Shown here: piece after piece, positions 8,272 to 17,795 of the stretch | Layout of the letters: each line of letters begins with the position of its first letter | Position numbering within the stretch: position 1 is the first letter of the stretch | NCBI GenBank assembly: GCA_016926755.1 | Contig: JAFGNZ010000025.1 | Location: 113,731 to 177,730 of the forward strand | Length of the DNA: 64,000 nucleotides | Direction of reading: 5' to 3' | Source: Myxococcaceae bacterium | Lineage (GTDB): Bacteria > Myxococcota > Myxococcia > Myxococcales > Myxococcaceae | The notes under the pieces: generated by a model | What the model was told of the DNA's origin: nothing | The model's input: the letters and a program-made list of their open reading frames with translations, nothing else | The model's database searches: none | Translations under genes and position numbers: made by a program

Positions 8272-10313
8272 CGGCCTCTCGACGTGAGCAGCTCTATGCG
8301 CTGCTGCCCAGCCTCTACCGCCTGCGTGACACGGAGCAGGGCGAGCCCCTGCGCGCCCTGTTGATGGTCATCGAGGAGCAGCTGCGCGCCGTCAAGCAGG
8401 ACATCGACACGCTCCATGACAACTGGTTCATCGAGACGTGCGAGGAGTGGGTTGTCCCCTACATCGGGGATCTGCTGGGGGTGCGCAGCCTCCACCCGGT
8501 GAGCCAGGGCACCTACAGCCAGCGCGCCTATGTGGCCAACACGCTGGCCTACCGGCGCCGCAAGGGGACGGCGGCGGTGCTGGAGCAGCTCGCCCAGGAC
8601 GTGACGGGGTGGCCGGCGCGGGCGGTGGAGTACTTCCAGCAGCTGGCCACCACCCAGCACCTCAACCACCCGCGCATGGGCAACCTGGCCACCGCCTCCC
8701 TGCGAGACAGCGGCCCGCTGGAGCTGCTGGGGAGCCCCTTTGATCCGGTGCCGCACGGGGTGGAGGTCCGCCGCGCGGAGACGGGCCGCGGCCGCTACAA
8801 CATCCCCCACGTGGGGCTGCTGCTGTGGCGCCTGGAGGCCTACCCCGTGGAGGAGGCCCCCGCCACCCCGGCCGACGCGGCGGGCCTCTTCTACCGGTTC
8901 AGCCAGCTCGGGCATGACATGCCCCTGTTCAACCCCGCCGCCGCCGAGGAGTCCGTCACCTCCCTGGCCTTGGAGGAGAACGTGGCCGGGCCGCTGCGCC
9001 GCCGCGCGCTCCATGACGAGCTGGAGGCGCATCGCGAGGGCCGAGCCCCACCCACCGGCTACTTCGACGAGGACCAGCCGGTGCTCCAGGTGCTCCTGGA
9101 TGGGGAGCCGGTGCCCCCCACCGCCCTCCAGATCAGCAACCTCTCGGAGTGGATCATCCCCGCGAGCGGTCGGGTCGCGGTGGATCCCGTGCTGGGGCGC
9201 ATCGCCTTCCCGGAGGCTCCCGGGAAGAAGGTGACGGTGAGCTACTACTACGGCTTCAGCGCCGACGTGGGTGGCGGCGCGTATGGCCGGAGCCAGGAGC
9301 TGACCCAGGGGCTCCCGGTGGTGGAGGTGTCGGGCGGGGGCGCGGCGCTGAGTCAGGCGCTGCAGGACTGGGCGGCCGCGGGCAGCCCGCGGAGGATCCT
9401 CGAGCTCAGCGACAACGAGACCTACGCCGTCACGAACGTGAGTGTCCCCGCCGTGGCCTCCACGACCGGGGGGCCCTCGCTGGAGATCCGCGCGGCGGAT
9501 GGCCGACGACCCTTGCTGCGGCTCACCCAGGCGTGGCAGCTCTCGCTGCAGCCCGAGTCCCGGCTGCGCCTGGACGGACTGCTGGTGGCCGGGGCAGGGC
9601 TGCAGGTTGACGCCAGCGGGGACGCCGCGCTGGAGCTGCGGCACTGCACGCTGGTGCCGGGGTACGACCTGGGGGAGGACGGGGCGCCCGCATCACCCGA
9701 GGCGGCCAGCGTGACCGCGGCCGTCACCCTGGGGCACCTGACGCTGAGCCTGGAGCGCTGCATCAGCGGCCGGCTCGCCCTGCCCGATTCCGTGGACGCG
9801 AGCACGCTGGTGGTCCGCGACAGCACCCTGGATGGGGCTGGCGGCGGGGCGCCCGCGCTGGTGGCGGGCCGTGCCGACCTCGAGCGCTCCACGCTCCTGG
9901 GGCTGACGCGGGTGGTAGTGCTGGAGGCGAGCGACACGCTCTTCACGGACGTCGTCACCGTGGAGCGCACCCAGGTGGGGGGCGTGCGCTTCAGCTACGT
10001 GCCTCCCGGCTCCATCGTTCCGCGCTCCTTCCGTTGCCAGCCGGAGCTGGCGATGCGGGGAGTGCCCGAGGAGCAGTGGCCCCTGCGGCAGGCCCGCCTC
10101 CAGCCCGTGTTCGTCTCCCGGCGCTATGGGCAGCCCGGCTACGCCCAGCTCCACCAGGGCTGTCCGGACGAGCTGCGTCGCGGCGCCAGCAACGAGAGCG
10201 AGGTGGGCGTCTTCCAGCACCTCCTCCAACCGCAGCGTGAGGCCAACCTCCGCGTGGCCCTCGAAGAATACCAACCCGTCAGGGTCGAGGCGGGTATCTT
10301 TTATGTCACCTAG
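8268..10313 (+). CDS. phage tail protein I-like baseplate protein with large C-terminal extension
   Basis: It starts at GTG 8268 with a GTGA overlap, 681 residues. The first 170 or so residues match the tail protein I/gpI type: EQLYALLPSLYRLRDTEQGE, then the YIGDLLGVRSLHP and ANTLAYRRRKGTAAVLEQLA blocks typical of eCIS copies. The remainder is rich in short beta repeats (LRLDGLLVAGAGLQVDASG, LTLSLERCISGRLALPDS) that suggest a beta-solenoid. In contractile systems gpI-type proteins sit at the baseplate rim and may hold fibres. The extension could itself be a fibre-like or adaptor part; that is inference. Confidence 0.8.
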   Translation: MTASRREQLYALLPSLYRLRDTEQGEPLRALLMVIEEQLRAVKQDIDTLHDNWFIETCEEWVVPYIGDLLGVRSLHPVSQGTYSQRAYVANTLAYRRRKGTAAVLEQLAQDVTGWPARAVEYFQQLATTQHLNHPRMGNLATASLRDSGPLELLGSPFDPVPHGVEVRRAETGRGRYNIPHVGLLLWRLEAYPVEEAPATPADAAGLFYRFSQLGHDMPLFNPAAAEESVTSLALEENVAGPLRRRALHDELEAHREGRAPPTGYFDEDQPVLQVLLDGEPVPPTALQISNLSEWIIPASGRVAVDPVLGRIAFPEAPGKKVTVSYYYGFSADVGGGAYGRSQELTQGLPVVEVSGGGAALSQALQDWAAAGSPRRILELSDNETYAVTNVSVPAVASTTGGPSLEIRAADGRRPLLRLTQAWQLSLQPESRLRLDGLLVAGAGLQVDASGDAALELRHCTLVPGYDLGEDGAPASPEAASVTAAVTLGHLTLSLERCISGRLALPDSVDASTLVVRDSTLDGAGGGAPALVAGRADLERSTLLGLTRVVVLEASDTLFTDVVTVERTQVGGVRFSYVPPGSIVPRSFRCQPELAMRGVPEEQWPLRQARLQPVFVSRRYGQPGYAQLHQGCPDELRRGASNESEVGVFQHLLQPQREANLRVALEEYQPVRVEAGIFYVT

Positions 10314-10325
10314 GAGAATCATCGG

Positions 10326-13181
10326 ATGAAAGGCGACTTCACACGCCGTTCGTTCTCTCGCGAGAAGCACTACAGCGGCGTGCGCATGCAGCAGGGGCGC
10401 GTGCAGCTCGACAGCGACTGGAACGAGCAGGTCGACATCCAGAACCACCTGCGACGCACTCTCGCGAGGGACACCCAGGGGGCCAGCGGTGCGCCCAAGG
10501 CCTCGGGGAATGTCCACTTCGCGCTGAGCGTCGCCGCCGGCGGGGCGGACCTGGCGATCGCGCCGGGGCGCATCTACGTCGACGGCATCCTCTGTGAGCT
10601 CGAGCAGGCGAGCAGCTACCTGAGCCAGCCGGACTTCCCCTTGCCGAGCTACGTCACCGGTGAGGGCGCGAGTCGGGCGCTGTCGCTCCCGACAGGGACG
10701 TTCCTGGCCTACCTGGACGTCTGGGAGCGGCTCGTCACGGCGCTCGAGGATCCGGGGATCCGCGAGGTGGCCCTGGGGGGGCCGGACACGACGGTGCGCA
10801 CGCGGACCGTCTGGCAGGTGAAGCTCCTCCCGCTGAGCGCGGATCCGGCCGCCACCTCCTGGAGCGTGAACCTGCCCGGGCCGAGCACGGTGACGCTCGC
10901 CGCGCGGGCCCAGCCGATCGAGAGCGGCCAGCAGGCAGGGCTCGTCCCGGCCAGGGCGGGCTACCGGCGGCTGGAGAACCAGCTCTACCGGGTGGAGGTG
11001 CACTCGGTGACGCAGGAAGGCCGGGTGACGGCCAAGTGGAGCCGGGACAATGGCGCGGTGGTGGCGCCCTGGGTGTCGGGCAGCGGGGACACGGTGACGA
11101 TTGGCAGCGCGGGCCGCAACGAGCTGCTGGACTTCACCTCCGCGCCCTTCGTGGAGCTGACGGATGACGCGCGCGAGCTGCACGAGGAGAGCGGGCTGCT
11201 GTACGCCGTGAAGACGGCCAGCGGGGCGAAGCTCACGCTCGACATCACCTCGGAGGGCTCGCCGGGCGCCGTCAACATGGCGAGCTTCACCCACACCCCC
11301 AAGGTGCGGCGCTGGGACGGCGTGCTGGAGTGGGATCTCTCGCTCGGAGAGCCCGGGTGGCTGCCGCTGGAGGATGGCGTGGAGGTGAAGCCCGGGGTGG
11401 GCCTCTACCGCGTGGGCGACTCCTGGCTCATCCCCGCCCGCCACCTCACCGCGGACATCGAGTGGCCCCAAGACGGCGCCGGGGAGCCCCTGCCGCAGCC
11501 GCCCCACGGCGGCACGCATCACTACGCCCACCTGGCAATCCTTCGGAAGGCGGCGAGCCTCACGGTGGAGGATCAGCGCAAGGTGTTGCCCGCGCTGACG
11601 GAGCTGGCCGCGGAGGACGTGAGCTTCGACCCCTCCATCGCCGAGCTTCCGGAGGAGCTGGGCACGGTCCAGGAGGCGATCGACTACCTCCACCTGAGCC
11701 GGCGTGACTGGGCCATCCTCCTGCTGCCGGGAGATGATGTGGCGCAGGCCCTCGCGAAGATCGGGCCGGGGCAGAGCGCGCGTGTCCACTTCGCGCCCGG
11801 CACCTTCAACCTCCCCGGGCCGCTGGTGCTCAGCGACAAGGGAGACCTCCAGTTCTCCGGCAGCGGGCCGGCCACGCGGCTCGTGGGAACGGGCGCGGAG
11901 AGCCTCCTCTCGTTCGAGCGCTGCCGGAGCGTCCTGGTGAGGGAGCTGCACGCGGAGACGGACGCCGTGAATCATGCGCAGGGCCTGGCGGGCCCCCTGG
12001 CGTTCGTGGACTGTCCCTCGGTGACGGTGGAGAACGTCTCCCTGCGGTGCGGTGCCCACTGGCGGCGCGGCGCGGCCTGCATCTCCGTGCGCAACCTGGA
12101 CAGCACTCCCCCAACGGGCTCGGCCCCGCCCTCCACCGCGCGCATCCGCTCGTGCGACCTGCGGATCGGCCACCAGCAGGTGGGCATCCTCCTGGTGAAC
12201 GTGGACCGCTCGCAGGTGGAGGACAACGTCCTCACCACCTACGAGAAGCCGGCGGCGGTGGACGTGGCGATGCTGGTGGAGGAGCGGGAGTACCGCTCGC
12301 TGATGCGGCGGCTGGTGCTGTCACGGCCCCGGGTGCTGCCGAAGCCGCTGACCAACCCGGAGGAGATCGTCACGGGCCAGCTGGGGCCGTACTCCGTGTA
12401 CTTCGATGCGGACCGCAGCCTGCTGACGGCCTGGCAGGACATCCTGCGGGTGGAGAGCCCCAGGATTCCGGTGGACGCGACCGCGAGCGCCGTCAGCCGG
12501 CGCCTGCGCTTCATCGCGTACGAGCTGCTGCGCGACAAGGGAGTGCCCAACGTCGCGGGCATCCAGAGCACCACCATCACCGCGTTCCGCAACTGGTTCG
12601 AGCGGTGGAGGGCCTCCTCCTCGGCGGTGGCCTCGCAGGGCATCACCGTCGGCGGGCAGCGGGCCACCGAGGTGCGCATCCGGGACAACACCCTGCGAGA
12701 CGTCCTCCAGGGGATCCACGTGGGCCTGAGCCAGTTCGACAGCTCCGTCCTGGCGGGGAATCTCCTCCGGGCCGGCCGCGTCCACATCACCGGCAACGAG
12801 GTCCACGTGCTGATGACGCCCGAGGCCCTGGGGGAGCGGCACGGCATCTTCGTGGGCCACTGCGACACGCTGCAGCTGGAAGGCAACCACGTGCGGATCG
12901 ACCGCAGGACGTTCCACTCGCAGTCGGGCATTGACGCCATCCGGGTGCATGGCTCGCTGGGCCGGATGCTGTCCATCCGGCAGAACCACCTGCTCAACCC
13001 CTCGGTGGATCCGGACGACGTGGGCATCCGCGTGAAGGCCCTCAACAAGGAGCAGGCCCCCGTCTCCCTCTGGCGCGTGAGCGACAACCTGTCTGCCTGT
13101 CAGACACCCGAGGTGCTTGAACTCGCTCCCGCCGTTCTGGCTCCCGCCATTCGGCTTGACCGGTTGGGAGGCCGGGGCTAG
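10326..13181 (+). CDS. DUF6519-like/right-handed beta-helix protein, end of eCIS operon
   Basis: The 951-residue protein opens with GDFTRRSFSREKHYSGVRMQ and QGRVQLDSDWNEQVDI, the signature I associate with DUF6519 proteins found beside eCIS and tail genes. Residues from about 480 on show right-handed parallel beta-helix rungs (VLVRELHAETDAVNHAQGL, ITGNEVHVLM, LEGNHVRIDRR). It starts 12 bases after the tail-protein-I gene and is the last gene before the operon terminator. A fibre, spike-decoration or surface-binding role is likely by position, but nothing in the sequence names a ligand. No secretion signal is present, consistent with cytoplasmic particle assembly. Confidence 0.75.
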   Translation: MKGDFTRRSFSREKHYSGVRMQQGRVQLDSDWNEQVDIQNHLRRTLARDTQGASGAPKASGNVHFALSVAAGGADLAIAPGRIYVDGILCELEQASSYLSQPDFPLPSYVTGEGASRALSLPTGTFLAYLDVWERLVTALEDPGIREVALGGPDTTVRTRTVWQVKLLPLSADPAATSWSVNLPGPSTVTLAARAQPIESGQQAGLVPARAGYRRLENQLYRVEVHSVTQEGRVTAKWSRDNGAVVAPWVSGSGDTVTIGSAGRNELLDFTSAPFVELTDDARELHEESGLLYAVKTASGAKLTLDITSEGSPGAVNMASFTHTPKVRRWDGVLEWDLSLGEPGWLPLEDGVEVKPGVGLYRVGDSWLIPARHLTADIEWPQDGAGEPLPQPPHGGTHHYAHLAILRKAASLTVEDQRKVLPALTELAAEDVSFDPSIAELPEELGTVQEAIDYLHLSRRDWAILLLPGDDVAQALAKIGPGQSARVHFAPGTFNLPGPLVLSDKGDLQFSGSGPATRLVGTGAESLLSFERCRSVLVRELHAETDAVNHAQGLAGPLAFVDCPSVTVENVSLRCGAHWRRGAACISVRNLDSTPPTGSAPPSTARIRSCDLRIGHQQVGILLVNVDRSQVEDNVLTTYEKPAAVDVAMLVEEREYRSLMRRLVLSRPRVLPKPLTNPEEIVTGQLGPYSVYFDADRSLLTAWQDILRVESPRIPVDATASAVSRRLRFIAYELLRDKGVPNVAGIQSTTITAFRNWFERWRASSSAVASQGITVGGQRATEVRIRDNTLRDVLQGIHVGLSQFDSSVLAGNLLRAGRVHITGNEVHVLMTPEALGERHGIFVGHCDTLQLEGNHVRIDRRTFHSQSGIDAIRVHGSLGRMLSIRQNHLLNPSVDPDDVGIRVKALNKEQAPVSLWRVSDNLSACQTPEVLELAPAVLAPAIRLDRLGGRG

Positions 13182-13271
13182 CTTTGAAGGGCTAGCTTCT
13201 CTGCTGGTGCAGCCGTAGCCGACAAGCCCCCCGGCCCTAAGGCGTAGGAAGGGTTCGATGCCCTTGCTAGC
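13177..13271 (+). other. possible structured RNA with tRNA T-arm-like hairpin
   Basis: Between the eCIS stop and its terminator, the hexamer GCTAGC occurs at 13177-13182, 13191-13196 and 13266-13271. The last two can pair and close a fold of about 80 bases. Inside it, 13249-13265 is a perfect 5-bp stem (AAGGG/CCCTT) with the 7-base loop TTCGATG, which is exactly the T-arm layout of a tRNA. I could not find convincing D or anticodon arms or a CCA end, so I do not call a tRNA. It may be a degenerate tRNA, an attachment-site relic or a 3'-UTR structure. Confidence 0.3.
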
Positions 13272-13275
13272 AATC

Positions 13276-13306
13276 AGGAGGTCCCTCGCGGGACCTCCTT
13301 TTTTTT
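13276..13306 (+). terminator. strong intrinsic terminator of the eCIS operon
   Basis: A perfect 10-bp stem (AGGAGGTCCC at 13276-13285 with GGGACCTCCT at 13290-13299) and a TCGC tetraloop are followed by an unbroken run of eight T at 13299-13306. Orientation is for the + strand. It lies 95 bases after the last eCIS gene and 13 bases from the convergent RCC1 gene stop. Read from the other strand the hairpin is not followed by T residues. Confidence 0.93.
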
Positions 13307-13318
13307 GGCGCCGTCGCG

Positions 13319-16300
13319 CTAGTCGTACACCTTCTGGGGGACCGGGCTGACGCCCATGGTCCCGTCTCCGAGCTGGCCGAAGTGGTTGCCTCCCCAGCTC
13401 CACACTGTCCCCTCTGTGAGCACAGCCAGACCAAAATAGGCGCCAGTCGCGATCGCCTTCACGTTGCCTAGGGTGGGCAGCTTGGCTGGCTTCAAACTGG
13501 ATATGCCAATAGTCCCATTTCCGAGCTGGCCCTCGTTGTTCTGCCCCCAGGCCCAGACCGTCCCGTCAGAGTGCAGGGCCACCGAGAAATAGGGGCCGGC
13601 CGCGAGACGCGCCACGCCGCTCAGTTGCTGGACTTGCGTAGGCGTGGAGCGATGGGTGCTCGTTCCATCTCCGAGCTGGCCGCTGAAGTTGCTTCCCCAG
13701 GCCCAAACCATTCCACCCGCGCGCAGTGCCAGTGAGTGGTACGTGCCCGCCGAGATGGCTACCACGCCGCTCAGGCCCAGAACCTGGATGGGTACCGGGC
13801 GTTGGGTGTTCGTCCCATCCCCGAGCTGGCCGTAGTTGTTGCCTCCCCAGGCCCACACCGTTCCATCTGCGCGCAAGGCCAGAGAATGTAGGGCTCCCAG
13901 CGCGAGGGCGACTACGTTGTCCAGGCCCGGTACCGGCACGGGTAGGTAGCGTACGGTGGTTGTCCCATCCCCGAGCTGGCCGTCATAATTGTAGCCCCAG
14001 GCCCACACCGTCTTGTCGGCATGGACGGCCATGGAGTGGTAGTCGCCAGCCTCGGCGGCCACAATGTTGCTCAGGTTCTGCACCTGGATCGGATGGGGGC
14101 GCTGAGTGGTGGTTCCATCCCCGAGCTGACCATAGGCGTTGCTCCCCCAGGCCCACACCGTCCCGTCCTCTCGCACGGCCAGGGAGTGCATGCCTCCAGT
14201 CGTGATGCTCTTGATCAAACCCTGCACCTGCACCTGGACCGGGAGCGAGCGGTGGGTGGTGGTTCCATCCCCGAGTTCGCCATGGTGATTGCCGCCACAG
14301 GCCCACACCGCCCCGTCGGCGCGGAGAATCAGCGAGCATTGGTCTCCAGCTGAAACGGTCGAGGCGCCGCTGAGGTTCTGGAACTGGACTGGGGTGGGAC
14401 GCTTGGTACTGGCCCCCGTTCCAACCTGACCGGAGTTATTGTCGCCCCAGGTCCACACCTTCTTGTCCGAACTCAGCGCAACGCAGTGGTAGTAGCCCGA
14501 GTCGATGGCACTGATACCGGTCAGCCCAGAAACCTGGGCTGGTGTCGAGCGCCAAGTATCCGTCCCATTTCCGAGCTGGCCAGAGGCGTTGTCCCCCCAG
14601 GTCCACACGGCTCCGCCCTGGAGGAGAGCCATCGAGTGAAAATACCCCGCGGCCACCGACATGACGGAGGACAGGCCCTGTGCCTGGACCGGAGTGTGGC
14701 GCTGCGTGGTCGTCCCATCTCCGAGCTGGCCTTTCTGGTTCCAGCCCCAGCCCCACACGGTCCCGTCCGAGCGCACGGCCAGTGAGTGGACATAGCCAGC
14801 AGAGATGGACAGCACGCCCGTCAGGTTCTGCACCTGGACCGGGACCAGGCGCTCGAGTGTTGTCCCGTCCCCAAGCCGGCCGTCACTATTGGCACCCCAG
14901 GCCCAGACCGTGCGATCCGAGAGGAGGGCCAACGAGTGATCACCGCGCGTGGCAATGGCCAACACGCCTGTGAGGTTCTGCACTTGGACCGGGTTGATAC
15001 GGTTGGTGGTTGTCCCATCTCCAAGCTGGCGATTGGTGTTGTTCCCCCAGGCCCAGACCGTGCCATCCGAGAGCAGGGCCAGAGAGTGGCTATTCCCGAC
15101 TGCAATCGCCCGGACGCTGCTCAGGTTCTGCACCTGGACAGGATAACTGCGTTGAATGGTGGTCCCATCTCCGAGCTGGCCGTAGGTGTTGGTTCCCCAG
15201 GCCCATACTGTTCCGTCCGAAAGCAGCGCGAGCGAGTGGTAGGTGCTTGTCGCCAGGGCCGACACGTTGTTCAACGCCCTGGCTGCGGGACTGGGCGCCA
15301 GTTTGTTCTGGGTCCCCCAATCTCCCAGCTGGCCATGGCCATTGAACCCCCAGCCCCACACCGTTCCATCCGAGCGCAGCGCCAGGGAGTGTTGGCCCCC
15401 GGCCACGACCTTGTCCACCTGGCTCAGGTTGGCCACGTAGGTGGGGGCGGAGCGCGGGGTGGTCGTCTCGTCTCCGAGCTGGCCGAAGGAGTTGTCCCCC
15501 CAGGTCCACACCGCCCCTTGAGTGAGCAGGGCCACGGTGTGGTGGACCCCGGCGGCGATCGCCTTCACGTCCGCCATGTGCGCCACTTCGACGGGGTAGG
15601 GCGAGGCGAAGTTCGTCCCGTTTCCAAGCTGGCCGAAGCCGTTGTGTCCCCAGGTCCAGACCTTCCCATCCGCTTTCAGGGCCACCGAGTGGAGGTCGCC
15701 CGCGGCGATGGCCTGCACGCTGGTGAGCCCCGTGACCTGGACGGGGCTGGATCGGTTCACGTACGACGAATCTCCGAGCTGGCCGTTGGTGTTGTTCCCC
15801 CAGGCCCAGACCGTGCCATCCGTCTTCAGGGCCAGCGAGTGGGCGCCACCGGCGGCCAGGGCCTTGACATTGGTCAGCGCAGGCACCTGCACCGGGTTCG
15901 GCCAGGGGTGGGCGGTGGCGCCCTCGCCGAGCTGGCCGAACGAGTTGTCTCCCCAGTTCCACACCGTCCCATCCGCCACGACCGCCAGCGAGTGGTAGCC
16001 TCCCGCCGCCAGGGCCAGCACGCCGCTGAGGCTTGGCACCTGGATCGGAGTGAGGCGCTGGGTTGTCGTCCCGTCGCCGAGCTGACCGGAGGTGTTGCTG
16101 CCCCACGCCCAGAGCGTCCCGTTCGCGCGCAGGGCCAGCGAGTGGTAGTCGCCCGCGACGATGGCCACCACGCTGCTCAAGCCCTGCACCTGGACCGGGA
16201 TGTGCTGTGTCACGGTCGTCCCGGTACCGAGCTGGCCGGAGGAGTTCTCTCCCCAGGCCCACACGGTTCCGTCCTCGAGCAGGGCCAGGGAGTGCAGGGC

Positions 16301-16540
16301 CCCGGCCTCGACGGACACGGCCTTCGCTCGCAGCTGCACGGCCACTGGCGCGAGGCGCCGGGACAGCGTGCCGTCGCCGAGCTGGCCGGAGAAGTTGTCT
16401 CCCCAGGCCCACACGGTTCCATCCTGCCGCAACAGCAGGGAGTGGGAGGCTCCCGTCACGAGGTACTTCAGATCGTCCTGCAGGGAAGCAAGACTGAGGG
16501 TCCTGGCAAGGCTGAGGGGGGTGAATCGTGGCTGGGGCAT
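13319..16540 (-). CDS. giant RCC1-repeat beta-propeller protein (21 repeats)
   Basis: The 1073-residue product is almost entirely RCC1 repeats of about 50 residues, each with a GTVWAWGxNxxGQLGDGT core. I count 21 copies by this core motif, from the first near residue 40 to the last about 25 residues before the end. Since RCC1 propellers have seven blades, 21 repeats suggest three propellers in tandem. No clear signal peptide, membrane segment or enzyme domain is seen. It is the last gene of the minus-strand cluster that converges on the eCIS operon, 40 bases after a membrane-protein gene. RCC1 proteins bind partners; some intracellular pathogens inject RCC1 effectors that act on small GTPases, so an eCIS cargo or binding-protein role is possible but inferred. 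Confidence 0.9.
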   Translation of the reverse strand: MPQPRFTPLSLARTLSLASLQDDLKYLVTGASHSLLLRQDGTVWAWGDNFSGQLGDGTLSRRLAPVAVQLRAKAVSVEAGALHSLALLEDGTVWAWGENSSGQLGTGTTVTQHIPVQVQGLSSVVAIVAGDYHSLALRANGTLWAWGSNTSGQLGDGTTTQRLTPIQVPSLSGVLALAAGGYHSLAVVADGTVWNWGDNSFGQLGEGATAHPWPNPVQVPALTNVKALAAGGAHSLALKTDGTVWAWGNNTNGQLGDSSYVNRSSPVQVTGLTSVQAIAAGDLHSVALKADGKVWTWGHNGFGQLGNGTNFASPYPVEVAHMADVKAIAAGVHHTVALLTQGAVWTWGDNSFGQLGDETTTPRSAPTYVANLSQVDKVVAGGQHSLALRSDGTVWGWGFNGHGQLGDWGTQNKLAPSPAARALNNVSALATSTYHSLALLSDGTVWAWGTNTYGQLGDGTTIQRSYPVQVQNLSSVRAIAVGNSHSLALLSDGTVWAWGNNTNRQLGDGTTTNRINPVQVQNLTGVLAIATRGDHSLALLSDRTVWAWGANSDGRLGDGTTLERLVPVQVQNLTGVLSISAGYVHSLAVRSDGTVWGWGWNQKGQLGDGTTTQRHTPVQAQGLSSVMSVAAGYFHSMALLQGGAVWTWGDNASGQLGNGTDTWRSTPAQVSGLTGISAIDSGYYHCVALSSDKKVWTWGDNNSGQVGTGASTKRPTPVQFQNLSGASTVSAGDQCSLILRADGAVWACGGNHHGELGDGTTTHRSLPVQVQVQGLIKSITTGGMHSLAVREDGTVWAWGSNAYGQLGDGTTTQRPHPIQVQNLSNIVAAEAGDYHSMAVHADKTVWAWGYNYDGQLGDGTTTVRYLPVPVPGLDNVVALALGALHSLALRADGTVWAWGGNNYGQLGDGTNTQRPVPIQVLGLSGVVAISAGTYHSLALRAGGMVWAWGSNFSGQLGDGTSTHRSTPTQVQQLSGVARLAAGPYFSVALHSDGTVWAWGQNNEGQLGNGTIGISSLKPAKLPTLGNVKAIATGAYFGLAVLTEGTVWSWGGNHFGQLGDGTMGVSPVPQKVYD

Positions 16541-16580
16541 GGGCGCTCTCGGAACGGGGCGAACCTACCACCAAGCAAGC

Positions 16581-17780
16581 TCAACGGAAGGCTCCTGCCC
16601 AGGTGCTGCAGGAGGGGCACAGCAGGCCAGGCCCCATGAGGTAGGCCGTGCTGCACCGGGGGCAGCGGCCCGGCTGTCGCGGCTCGGTGGGCAGCCCCGC
16701 CTCCGGGTGCTCGCGGCGCAGTCGTAGGGTGGTGGCGAGCAGGAAGTCCCGCACGTGCCGGCCCTGCACCGGAAGCTCCGGGAGCCGCACCTCCACCACG
16801 CGGCCTCCCCGGCCGAGCAGGCGCAGCGAGGGCGGCAGGAAGCGTGCCGCCCGGTCATGCCCGAGCCTGGGGGAGAAGGTGATGCCCAGCAGCTCCTTCC
16901 CTTCCAGGCCCTCGCGCTTCAACACCCGCCCGTTGCGCACCTGCTCCACGTGGAGGCTCTCGGCCCGCACCACGAGCCGCGTCTGCCGGGGAGGCCTACC
17001 GAGGAGGTCACCCCACAAGTCGCCCAGGCCCGTGTGCTCCACCAGGGAGAAGAGCCGCAGCAGCGGGTAGAAGAGCAGCGCCAGCGCGGCCTCCCATCGC
17101 TTGTGCGTGGGGTGGCTCCACAGCAGCTCCACCTGGCCCTGCGCTTCGCGGAGCTCAAAGCCATGGCCGCGCAGGTGCTCGGCGGACTGTGCCTCGTGGC
17201 GGACCTCCGGGCGTGCCAGCAGGGGCTGGGCACCGAACCAGGTCTCGGCCGTCTCCTGCTCCTGGGGATCCTCGGTGCCGATCGTCTCCAGCACCACCAG
17301 CCCGTGCGTGTCCGCCCGCTCCAGCACCGCGGCCGTCACCTTGGCGCACTCCTGCTCCGTCTGGGGCCAGTAGGCGGCTTCGAACTCGGGCACCGCGCCC
17401 AGCTCCTGGCGGAAGCCTCGCAGGCGCAGCTGGTGCCAGTAGGAGAAGAACCAGCTCGTGGGCGAGCCACGCCACCCGCGCTCACGAGGCTGCCGCGACG
17501 AGGAGGCTTCGCCGTCTCCTCCGCCTCCCGGGTCGGTGCCCTCGAAGAAGTTGTGGATCATTCCGAGCCGGAAGGCCACGTAGAGGAGGACGGGCAGGCA
17601 CAGGACGAAGAGGAAGCCGCCGAACACGAGCTGCACCAGCGAGAACCAGCGGAAGCTCCGCCGTCGCTCATGAACGAGCTGCAGGTGGTTGAGGCCCGCG
17701 AAGGTGTCCTGGAGCGCCTGCTGCAGGGACAGCCGGCGTGTCTCATGGACGGCCGGAGTATCCGCGATGCTCTTGAACAT
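16581..17780 (-). CDS. membrane protein with C-terminal zinc ribbon, unknown function
   Basis: I do not recognise a family for this 399-residue protein. A strong membrane segment spans about residues 44-72 (LVFGGFLFVLCLPVLLYVAF), and a weaker hydrophobic patch lies near 235-250 (ALALLFYPLLRLFSLV). The last 29 residues hold two CxxC pairs (C373/C376 and C388/C391) that should form a zinc ribbon. Between them is a mixed alpha/beta region rich in charged residues. The start lies 15 bases after the stop of the DUF4157 gene, and the RCC1 gene follows, so it is likely co-transcribed with eCIS-linked genes; a link to particle release or anchoring at the membrane is only a guess. Confidence 0.75.
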   Translation of the reverse strand: MFKSIADTPAVHETRRLSLQQALQDTFAGLNHLQLVHERRRSFRWFSLVQLVFGGFLFVLCLPVLLYVAFRLGMIHNFFEGTDPGGGGDGEASSSRQPRERGWRGSPTSWFFSYWHQLRLRGFRQELGAVPEFEAAYWPQTEQECAKVTAAVLERADTHGLVVLETIGTEDPQEQETAETWFGAQPLLARPEVRHEAQSAEHLRGHGFELREAQGQVELLWSHPTHKRWEAALALLFYPLLRLFSLVEHTGLGDLWGDLLGRPPRQTRLVVRAESLHVEQVRNGRVLKREGLEGKELLGITFSPRLGHDRAARFLPPSLRLLGRGGRVVEVRLPELPVQGRHVRDFLLATTLRLRREHPEAGLPTEPRQPGRCPRCSTAYLMGPGLLCPSCSTWAGAFR

Positions 17781-17795
17781 GGGAGGAGCGGAGCC

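Noticed and set aside
13190..13275. tRNA gene call on the T-arm-like hairpin
   Set aside because: Only the T-arm and a 6-bp closing stem fit; D and anticodon arms and the CCA end could not be drawn, and the first acceptor pair mismatches.
14786..16639. 617-codon plus-strand frame opposite the RCC1 gene
   Set aside because: It is the repetitive antisense of RCC1 repeats; the minus strand gives the conserved propeller motif.
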